From contig PIVH01000645.1 of assembly GCA_003354225.1 (NCBI GenBank), positions 1-5,280 on the forward strand: 5,280 nucleotides of DNA, in the 5' to 3' direction. A program made the translations under genes and the position numbers. Of this stretch, positions 1 to 5,280 are shown one piece after another. This DNA is from Globobulimina sp. (lineage: Eukaryota > Foraminifera > Rotaliida). Every line of letters begins with the position of its first letter. The first letter of the stretch is position 1. The notes beneath the pieces are model-generated. The model saw only the letters and a list, made by a program, of their open reading frames with translations, was not told where the DNA came from and ran no database searches.

Positions 1-112
1 TCCTTCAAAATACATTCAATTGCTACAATAAAGAAACGATAGTTTTTGTGCAGAAACTGTCGTTTTTACGAGTAAAGCTAGAATTTGTTACTAAAAAGTT
101 TGAAGTGACCTC
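1..112 (+). promoter_or_regulatory. 5' leader/promoter stretch of the four-helix membrane protein gene
   Basis: This AT-rich stretch has no reading frame worth reporting. It holds an AATAAA at 27-32, which could be the poly(A) signal of a gene left of the window or chance, and an imperfect hairpin at 34-65. An in-frame TGA at 101-103 closes the downstream gene's frame just before its ATG at 113, so the start of that gene is well bounded unless an upstream exon exists. I see no clear TATA box or initiator. Confidence 0.4.
34..65. repeat. imperfect inverted repeat, 12-nt arms, 8-nt loop
   Basis: The left arm AAACGATAGTTT (34-45) and right arm AAACTGTCGTTT (54-65) are reverse complements except at one position, which can form a G-U pair in RNA. 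The loop is 46-53. The hairpin lies about 50 nt ahead of the start codon at 113. It could be a 5' UTR structure, a terminator-like signal of a left-hand gene, or a protein-binding palindrome. Its AAACG/CGTTT words resemble those of the repeats at 3444-3525. Confidence 0.6.
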
Positions 113-757
113 ATGGCAGAAGCTAAAGAAACGGATGCGTTAAAAAACGTTGTTGAAGTTCAAGCAATTCATCCAGAACAAGGAGCAGATTCGCCACCAC
201 AACTTCAACATAGTTTTAGTAAACGGGCGGGCCTATACATTGCCCAACATCAAGAAAAAGCGACAAAAGAGCAAGTGGCCTGTATTGCAACATTTGCATT
301 GTTACTTGTCTCGGCGCCAGCAATTGCGGCTGTTATTATTGCATCGGGATATAACAGCGATACCTCAGCATGCAATGATAATACGCAATTGCAGCAATAT
401 GTAATTGATCCACAAATATATTTGTATGTTGCAGGTGGTGTACAATTAGGAATGTCTGTTATTTATTTTTTTACGCAAATAATTGCATTTGTATGTTTTA
501 GTACAAATACATGGATGAACATAAAGTTTTGCGTTTCTCGTGGGATTTGTCGTTTTATTTCATCATGTTATCCATTATGGCATTTACTGTGGGCATGTAT
601 CGGAATTTATGTGTATGCAATTGAAATGAGTCCACAATGTCAGAAAACGGATGTTGGTGTCATGATATTGGTGTGGTGTATTATTGAATTTGTTGGCGTT
701 TGTTGTATTTCATGCGGTGTTGTTTGTTTTGCAATGGCTTTGCAAGCAGCCAAATGA
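113..757 (+). CDS. four-transmembrane-helix protein of unknown function, 214 aa
   Basis: I do not recognise the family. The 214-residue product has a hydrophilic N-terminal tail (1-54) with no signal peptide, then four hydrophobic segments at about 55-79, 102-129, 148-171 and 181-208. It ends in a four-residue tail. This gives a tetraspan layout with both ends predicted in the cytosol. Each of the two predicted non-cytosolic loops carries one cysteine (Cys87 and Cys176), which could pair in a disulfide. The middle loop and its flanks are cysteine-rich (128, 140, 146, 152), as in palmitoylated tetraspans. The start is supported by an in-frame TGA at 101-103 and a good context (ctcATGG). The stop is TGA at 755-757 and no intron is needed. 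It is too short and lacks the CCG motif for a classical tetraspanin. A MARVEL-like or lineage-specific tetraspan is possible but unproven. Confidence 0.8.
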   Translation: MAEAKETDALKNVVEVQAIHPEQGADSPPQLQHSFSKRAGLYIAQHQEKATKEQVACIATFALLLVSAPAIAAVIIASGYNSDTSACNDNTQLQQYVIDPQIYLYVAGGVQLGMSVIYFFTQIIAFVCFSTNTWMNIKFCVSRGICRFISSCYPLWHLLWACIGIYVYAIEMSPQCQKTDVGVMILVWCIIEFVGVCCISCGVVCFAMALQAAK

Positions 758-1073
758 GACTGATTATATATTTTCAAATATGTTGTGATTATGTTTTCGA
801 ATTCAATGTAACTTTATTTTATCTGCATTGGCCGGTTTTTGGTGTGTTGTTTCCTCTTAGATTTGTATACCCAAAGTACACGGATGTCATATCAACTGCG
901 GATTGAATTGGTAGGCTTTCCTATCGGACAAAAATGTATTGAAGCCGTGTTTTTAATCTATTGATCATGTTCCTTGGAAAGTTTTTTAAAGTGTGAAGTC
1001 TCACATGACCGAAATGTGCAAGGATAATATAAAACAATTAGTTTTTGTCGATCGTTAGTTGATCATTCTTTCA
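758..1073. other. convergent 3' intergenic region, no gene seen
   Basis: These 316 nt separate the stop codons of two converging genes and should hold both 3' UTRs. Short open frames here are interrupted and do not resemble protein. No canonical AATAAA was found near either stop. A small hairpin (5-bp stem TGTGA/TCACA, 4-nt loop) lies at 992-1005. I see no tRNA, no convincing snoRNA boxes and no repeats of note. Confidence 0.6.
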
Positions 1074-1603
1074 TTAAACAAGCTTATTTGCAGGATCATC
1101 GATTTGATATCCATCAACAAAATGGGGTCTATTCCTTGGATCATATTTTTGATTATGTGAATATTTCCATTGAAGCGGCGTATATTGATAACCAAAATAA
1201 TTCCATATGTTATTCTTGCCAGGCACTATTGGTGGGGGTCCAAAATTATTATGCCAGTCAATTTTATGCGCATCAGATTCAATACACCATCGATATACAA
1301 ATATACTCCACCAACATGCATTCACCATAAAATCAGCGAAGAGCATTGTGATCCAATCCAACTGATCTTTGAATGCCCATCTCTCTAACCATGTTGCGTC
1401 CGGCGGCAATGGTGCTTAATTTTTACGTTTCTTTATTTTAATATTATGTTTCATAACATACCACAATATAACATACCATGCGTCCATTCTCCTGAGAATA
1501 ATCGTCTTTGCAATCTTCGCAATGGGTTATTAGATCGATATACAATGCTTGTGGCTGTTTTGTGGGCACTGTTACGTAGAACCAGCCTATTAAAGACGCT
1601 CAT
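1074..1603 (-). CDS. mitochondrial protein with N-terminal presequence and one membrane segment, 155 aa (two exons)
   Basis: The gene reads on the minus strand as exon 1 1603-1477 and exon 2 1414-1074, giving 155 residues and a TAA stop. Exon 1 encodes a textbook mitochondrial presequence: rich in Arg, Ser, Leu and Asn, with no acidic residue in the first 38. It ends in Arg34-Leu35-Phe36-Ser37, which matches the R-3 cleavage motif of the matrix processing peptidase. After a Pro-rich stretch (43-48) comes one hydrophobic segment at about 62-85. It is followed by a long polar tail rich in Trp, Tyr, Pro, Asn and His that ends DDPANKLV. Exon 2 alone has no ATG near its open start, because TAA lies two codons before it, so the splice is required. 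The size, single helix and aromatic tail fit an inner-membrane accessory subunit of a respiratory complex, for example complex I. That assignment is inference and the exact subunit is unknown. It shares a 79-bp divergent promoter with the large membrane protein gene. Confidence 0.85.
1415..1476 (-). other. 62-nt GT-AG intron of the mitochondrial protein gene
   Basis: On the minus strand the donor is G|GTATGT (1476-1471) and the acceptor is TTAAG (ending at 1415). Exon 1 ends after the first base of a codon and exon 2 supplies the other two, restoring GCA (Ala43) and opening directly into the downstream frame. A second copy of the donor, GGTATGTTAT, lies 15 nt further in. Its use would also keep the frame and add five residues. 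Confidence 0.85.
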
Positions 1604-1682
1604 TCTTTGCACTTTGCTTTTTTTTCAGTTTTTTTTTAAAAACATTATACTATTACTTCAATTTTACCTTACTAGTTATATC
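1604..1682. promoter_or_regulatory. 79-bp divergent promoter between the mitochondrial and large membrane protein genes
   Basis: The minus-strand ATG at 1603-1601 and the plus-strand ATG at 1683 point away from each other, leaving 79 bp for both 5' UTRs and both promoters. The interval contains two T runs, 1618-1625 (8 nt) and 1629-1637 (9 nt), split by CAG. It also has a direct repeat of CTTTGC near 1605-1617. A plus-strand open frame runs through it from 1446, but that part overlaps the minus-strand exon and intron and reads as poly-T hydrophobic junk, so I treat it as non-coding. Confidence 0.65.
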
Positions 1683-4600
1683 ATGGGCAATGGAGCCTTA
1701 TTTTCAACCCTTTTCCTTCTAATAAACATATCTCTCATTCACACAACTGATTATGCGTGCACTCCTTCACCGTACACGCAAATATGCGATATCAGCTTTG
1801 TAGATGGCACCTATGCATGCGATGAATGCCTCAATCTTTTATTTACTGACTATGGTATGTCAGATGACAGTAACGCATATTATCATTATTATGTAGTTGC
1901 TATTTCTGTTTGCTACACAGAGCTGGAAGCAACGTTGCATTATTCGACAAAAGAAAGCGATGGCAACCAATATCGGCAAAGAGCACAACATGCATTTTAT
2001 TCGAGCCTTATTTATTTGTTGACGGATGAAACAGATCAATTCAGGAAAGCCATCGACACAGAATGTGATTGTATTGATGGCATCAAGCAGCACATTGGCA
2101 TATTGGTAATGGAGCAGTTTATGGCAGATAGTCGCCGAAGAATGTTGTTACAAACATCGATGTCGTATACAATGAGCATTGCAATCAGCACTGATTTGGA
2201 GATTATTAATGCAGAAATAGTCAAATTATTTCATGATGAAAGGTTTAAGTATTTATTTGCGGCAAATATGCTGTCATTTGATGATAGTTTCGAGGTAAAC
2301 CGCATTTCCTTAGCATCGGACATCGATGATAATGCCGTGTCGGCTGCAGCGGATCGACAAATTATGCGATGGATCACCATCGTAGTCATTTGTATTTTGG
2401 GCGTTGTGCTCATCATTGCTACGATTGGCACCGTGCAAATGTATGCTTATGATGTCACGATTTATGTGACTGGCATTTTATTATTTGGCCTATATACATG
2501 GTATGTTGCTTGCAGCTGAAAACGCATTTGTTGGCTCAAAACAAAATGATATAAACAGGGACTTTTACAGTGACATTTTGTTTTCGTATGAAGTATGGAT
2601 AAGTTATGCGGTATCGACAAGGGAGCAAACCGCCTTTTTACTTTTATTCGTCGCCTGTTTAATATTTTTAATTTTGCCAATTATAGCGTCGATATTGAGC
2701 TTATTCCGATTTCAGGACAAATGGAGAGAGGACGCGTCGATCGGAGACCATGTAACGGGATGGAATCGCGACTGGAGCACATATTTGTTAATGTTGACCA
2801 TATTATCGGGCTCCAGTTTTGCTGCAGTCAACATTTTAAATTCTCGTGTTTTCGGCCATCCATTATTTTGCATGGGATTATCGTATCGACATTTAAAAAA
2901 GTTCGAGAATCAGAGGTTGTGGGGAGTCATTCTCTCGGAAAACATCCCCCAACTCATTATACAGGCTATTTTTTTCTGGAAATCGTCGCAGCAATTTTCA
3001 AACATCTTAATCTTAGCCTTTGTGTCGAGTTTGTTGTCGATTATTGTGGCACTGATCGATATTTATAACAACAAACGCTTATTTGGGCAGTTTAACAAAG
3101 GCGACGACTATCAGACTATCCTCAAAGTGCCAGTGATATCGCACGAAGTTGCGGGCAAACAATGGATATTAGCACTCGCAACGCATAGATTTAACGAGGT
3201 ATTTAGTAAAATCATAGGCGTCGATAAATATGCCATTGAGGTTGATTTGCCTTCGCCGGATCAGAATGGCTTAGTTATCAATTTTTCAGTGCGCACTGTC
3301 GATATCTCGCCAAAGGAAATCGTCGATGCTATGATCAAAGCGCAGAGAAATGGAGCAATGGCGAAATTTATTCAGGAAGCATGGAATTTGGAGAAAGCGC
3401 CACTTTTGGGACGACTCAAAGTGAGGCAAATATGTCAAACAAAAAACGTTTCCAAATTTCAGAAACGTTTTTCAATTTGAAAAACACTTTTTTTTGGTGG
3501 ATCTGAGAAACGTTTCTGAAAATTTGCAATTTTTTATATATTGTTAAGTTTGAACAAATTGGCAGAAAGCAAACCGATTTAGCCGTTGACAGCGCGATAG
3601 AAATGGTGAACCCATTGAGTTCTGACGGTAAGAAACTAGTATTCAACGATGATGTAACTACACTGAGCTATGATGGCAGGGAGTCAGTGTCCACCGAGAG
3701 GCAACGAACCAGCACAGTGGAGGCCAAACCGTACGATGCTATCGAAGCGACCACCAAACACAAGCTCAAAGAAGAAAAAAAGAAAAAGAAGAGATCGAAG
3801 ACGTCCATGATACCGGAGGATGAAGTGATTAATGTGCGGGAAATGAGAATCGAATCCGAGCCGACATTGCCTGCTCAAACAACGACGTCTATATATAACG
3901 CAGCAAAGAGTTACAGCAACACCACCAATGACACGGATGTGATGGAAGTGGTACTCGAAGATATTCCGCAGGCACAGACCCAACTAAGTTACAGTAAGAG
4001 TGAGAGCACTTTGCCGCGGCAGAAAACGGGCGCGCATACCAAGAAAATGAGAGATATCGGAATGAGTGGCTTGGCGCAATCGAATAAGATCACTAAGAAG
4101 GAAATTGCGACACCGATATCGTCGCAAGGACAGACTATCAAAGATTTGATTAGCAATGATCCACAAACACAGTTTCGACATCATGTGCAACGCGTTGGTG
4201 CGGCACCATCTTCTCCGGAATTGTATGGACATAATAATAGCAATAATAATAGTAAGCAGGTGGCCTATCACCATGGCCATGCGCAGACTTATCATAATAT
4301 GCCAACCAATATGATATATGATATAAATAATAATAATATTAATAATTACGGAATGCAGCAAGAATTCCAACAACAAGCACAATATAATTATAACCAATAT
4401 GGTGGATATGCGGCATCGGCGACCAATTTGAATAATAATTATAATTATAATGCAGGCGGTAATCATCAGCAACATTATCAGCAGAATCCGCAAATGCATT
4501 CGGCGTCGACTATGGATTTCGCGCAGAATGAAAATTATAATAATAATAGACAGGAAGAGGTGGAGCATTCTACATTTGTACCACCGTCGCCACAGAATGA

Positions 4601-4910
4601 GGTTGGTAAATATATGCAATACAAACATAACCGGCAACTACGTGGCGAGGAAAAGAAAATGCGACAACAAAAAGAGAAACAAGAAAGACGATTGGAAAAA
4701 GCACCCAATTTAAGTAAAATTGAATCGATGAATGAAATGGATATAAATCGACAACAATGGACTGGAAATAATAATAAATATGCAAATAATCGGAATAATA
4801 ACAGAGGTGTACAATTTGCAAAGAACATTGGGAATCATAATGAAGAGGAAAGTAATAATATGCCACAAATAGTGAATGAAATGCAACAATCTTCTACCAA
4901 TCAGTATTGA
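1683..4910 (+). CDS. large multi-pass membrane protein with ectodomain, XK-like helix bundle and Asn/Gln-rich tail, 1013 aa (three exons)
   Basis: Exons 1683-2500, 2559-3420 and 3549-4910 give 3042 nt in one frame. The start at 1683 opens a clean signal peptide (about 1-24), which favours it over an earlier in-frame ATG at 1446. Ectodomain 25-228 has Cys 26, 35, 46, 49, 77, 128 and 130. Membrane segments lie near 229-252, 258-283, 297-321, 346-368, 394-412 and 419-441. The motifs DFYSD (274-278) and SENIPQL (399-405) recall the D-x-x-[ST]-D and E-x-x-P-Q-L signatures of XK-related scramblases. This is a resemblance, not proof of function. An alpha/beta cytosolic domain follows (about 465-550). 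The tail (561-1013) has a Lys-rich patch (630-644), an Asn/Gln/Tyr-rich prion-like stretch (788-893), a charged helical stretch (922-945) and a second Asn-rich stretch (961-998). The exon 2-3 join is the weakest part: the tail could instead be a separate 435-residue gene starting at 3603. The ligand and function are unknown. Confidence 0.75.
2501..2558 (+). other. intron 1 (58 nt) of the large membrane protein gene
   Basis: The exon 1 frame hits TGA at 2517-2519, while the downstream frame is open only from 2470, so a frame change is needed here. Donor G|GTATGT at 2501 and acceptor ATAAACAG ending at 2558 give a 58-nt intron that rejoins the frames and preserves Trp273. A second acceptor, TTTTACAG ending at 2570, also keeps the frame (70 nt). 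It would replace Trp-Asp-Phe-Tyr-Ser with one Cys. I prefer 2558 because it retains the DFYSD motif at the start of exon 2. Confidence 0.8.
3421..3548 (+). other. probable intron 2 (128 nt) of the large membrane protein gene, repeat-filled
   Basis: The exon 2 frame continues to TGA at 3478-3480, but from 3421 it encodes only a Lys/Gln-rich run made by palindromic repeats. The tail frame is open from 3507. It already reads like protein before its first ATG at 3603 (GRKQTDLAVDSAIE). Donor AAA|GTGAGG at 3421 and acceptor GTTAAG ending at 3548 are phase-compatible (phase 0) and join the two. The acceptor matches the TTAAG of the minus-strand intron at 1415. The donor is less like the GTATGT of the other two introns, and this intron is about twice as long. 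Confidence 0.65.
3444..3525. repeat. three copies of an AAACGTTT-centred repeat in alternating orientation
   Basis: Copy 1 is AAACGTTTCCAAATTT (3444-3459, plus). Copy 2 is AAATTTCAGAAACGTTT (3454-3470), which is the same element reversed and shares AAATTT with copy 1. Copy 3 is AAACGTTTCTGAAAATTT (3508-3525, plus). Copies 2 and 3 are an inverted pair differing by one T, able to form a long hairpin. Copies 1 and 2 form a short one. Every copy also contains the self-complementary AAACGTTT. The array lies inside the predicted second intron. Confidence 0.75.
4231..4800 (+). repeat. scattered AAT/AAC trinucleotide runs inside the tail exon
   Basis: Interrupted AAT-type runs lie at about 4231-4252, 4325-4346, 4431-4450, 4535-4549 and 4767-4800. 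They encode Asn tracts, with Tyr, Gln and Ser between, in the C-terminal tail. The interruptions are typical of old, coding-tolerated trinucleotide expansions. The same runs produce spurious Ile-rich open frames on the minus strand, which are not genes. Confidence 0.8.
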
Positions 4911-5081
4911 TACCTTTTCTATGAATGTATACATTTTTTGTTGTGATGTTTGTTCTTTTTATTAATATGAATTCATTTTATGCGGTTTGTTTGAATTGAA
5001 GATGATCACTGCAATGTTTCTGTTACAATAACGACGATGGTTTGGACTGTGGAAACGTTGTATTGCGTTGTGTAAATTGGT

Positions 5082-5097
5082 GGTGTTTAAAAACACC
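5082..5097 (-). promoter_or_regulatory. histone mRNA 3' stem-loop of the H2B gene
   Basis: Read on the minus strand, the 16 bases GGTGTTTTTAAACACC form a 6-bp stem with the 4-base loop TTTA. This is the size and shape of the replication-dependent histone 3' stem-loop bound by SLBP. It keeps the terminal GG/CC, the T at position 9 and the A at position 11. It departs from consensus only at the fourth pair, where G-C replaces Y-R without breaking the stem. It lies 64 nt after the H2B stop and is followed by ACCAA, close to the usual ACCCA before the cleavage site. Confidence 0.82.
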
Positions 5098-5106
5098 TGG
5101 TTTGAT

Positions 5107-5121
5107 CAATTCAATTCAATT
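5107..5121. repeat. short tandem repeat (CAATT)x3
   Basis: Three perfect CAATT units lie between the H2B stop and the stem-loop. This is a small microsatellite with no evident role. Confidence 0.7.
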
Positions 5122-5161
5122 CAAAATATAATGATAATATATAATATATTATCGATCGATA

Positions 5162-5280
5162 CTATTTTGTATTTGCAATGTATAGTTGCAGTGCTTTCTG
5201 TGCCTCCATCTGGCAATGCTTTGCGAATTCGCCGGGTAAACATAAGCGAACCGCACATTTTATGGCTCTGGCATCCATCG
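5162..5280 (-). CDS. histone H2B, C-terminal 38 residues (gene runs off the right edge)
   Basis: The minus-strand frame ending in TAG (5164-5162) encodes 38 residues. They align without gaps to the end of H2B: AVRL-x-LPGE-x-AKH at the start of the C-terminal helix, then Glu, Lys-Ala and Tyr at the expected spacing, and a final Lys. H2B is a core histone that pairs with H2A in the nucleosome, and this helix packs on the nucleosome face. The copy is divergent. The usual HAVSEG reads HCQMEA. The lysine before the tyrosine, which is the conserved monoubiquitination site (K120 in human, K123 in yeast), is replaced by leucine in ALQLY. The rest of the histone fold lies outside the window. The histone-type stem-loop downstream supports the call independently and implies S-phase, SLBP-dependent expression. 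A divergent H2B variant is more likely than a pseudogene, because the frame is intact. Confidence 0.93.
   Translation of the reverse strand, partial: MDARAIKCAVRLCLPGEFAKHCQMEAQKALQLYIANTK

Larger units (their letters stand above)
4911..5161. other. convergent 3' region between the large membrane protein gene and H2B
   Basis: This 251-nt stretch has no convincing coding frame. It should contain the 3' UTR of the plus-strand gene on its left side and the 3' UTR and processing signals of H2B on its right. It holds the histone-type stem-loop at 5082-5097, a short CAATT tandem run at 5107-5121, and an AT-rich stretch with TCGATCGAT near 5125-5160. No canonical AATAAA was seen for the plus-strand gene. 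Confidence 0.6.

Noticed and set aside
700-906. Small plus-strand open frame overlapping the end of the four-helix protein gene
   Set aside because: It is a shifted reading of the last membrane segment followed by UTR, with no protein-like character.
992-1005. Small hairpin TGTGA-loop-TCACA in the convergent 3' region
   Set aside because: A 5-bp stem is expected by chance at this length, and it lacks histone-type or terminator features.
1618-1637. T-run plus CAG as a 3' splice site of a 5' UTR intron on the plus strand
   Set aside because: A matching donor would have to lie within the minus-strand mitochondrial gene; no supporting evidence in the sequence.
1625-1645. Six-codon upstream open frame on the minus strand before the mitochondrial gene ATG
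   Set aside because: Short, A-rich and likely chance; it is unknown whether it lies within the transcript.
1446-1682. N-terminal extension of the large membrane protein frame, starting at an ATG at 1446
   Set aside because: It overlaps exon 1 and the intron of the well-supported minus-strand mitochondrial gene, its hydrophobic stretch comes from T runs, and it would bury a clean signal peptide that starts at 1683.
2501-2515. A 15-nt mini-intron (GTATGTTGCTTGCAG), as known in some ciliates
   Set aside because: Removing 15 nt does not change the frame and leaves the TGA directly after it, so it solves nothing; the 58-nt intron does.
2485-3480. A stand-alone gene in this frame
   Set aside because: It has no ATG at its start (TTG at 2485), begins inside the previous coding frame, and joins it in phase through a GTATGT...CAG intron.
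3603-4910. A separate 435-residue gene
   Set aside because: Not excluded, but the same frame reads like protein for 18 codons before the ATG back to a phase-matching acceptor at 3548, and only 122 nt would separate it from the preceding gene. Kept as the main alternative.
3984-4934. Long minus-strand open frames rich in Ile or Phe/Tyr/Cys
   Set aside because: They are reverse readings of AAT/AAC repeats and of the tail coding sequence, with no protein-like composition.

Overview
The window looks like gene-dense nuclear DNA from a microbial eukaryote with a standard genetic code. TGA, TAA and TAG all serve as real stops, and the genes have short GT-AG introns, two of the three being about 60 nt. 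The lineage cannot be fixed from this sequence. Any placement among free-living protists (Rhizaria, Amoebozoa or similar) would be a guess. Nothing suggests bacteria, viruses, mobile elements, tRNA, rRNA or CRISPR.

Layout from left to right. (1) 1-112 is a leader with an imperfect hairpin. (2) 113-757 (+) encodes an unrecognised 214-residue four-helix membrane protein. (3) 758-1073 is the shared 3' space of two convergent genes. (4) 1603-1074 (-) is a two-exon gene for a 155-residue mitochondrial protein. Its presequence lies in a first exon that is easily missed. (5) 1604-1682 is a 79-bp divergent promoter. (6) 1683-4910 (+) is best read as one three-exon gene: exons 1683-2500, 2559-3420 and 3549-4910, 1013 residues in total. 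It encodes a signal peptide, an ectodomain, about six membrane helices with a loose resemblance to XK-type proteins, a small alpha/beta domain, and a 450-residue Asn/Gln-rich tail. The three long reading frames here look like three genes only if introns are ignored. (7) 4911-5161 is 3' space. (8) 5280-5162 (-) is the last 38 codons of a divergent histone H2B, followed at 5097-5082 by a 16-nt histone-type 3' stem-loop.

The genes are ordinary eukaryotic neighbours, and nothing shows that they share a pathway. The points most worth following are the architecture of the large membrane protein, a possible duplicated domain on both sides of its membrane segment, the repeat-filled third intron, and an H2B that has leucine where the usual ubiquitinated lysine sits but keeps a histone stem-loop.
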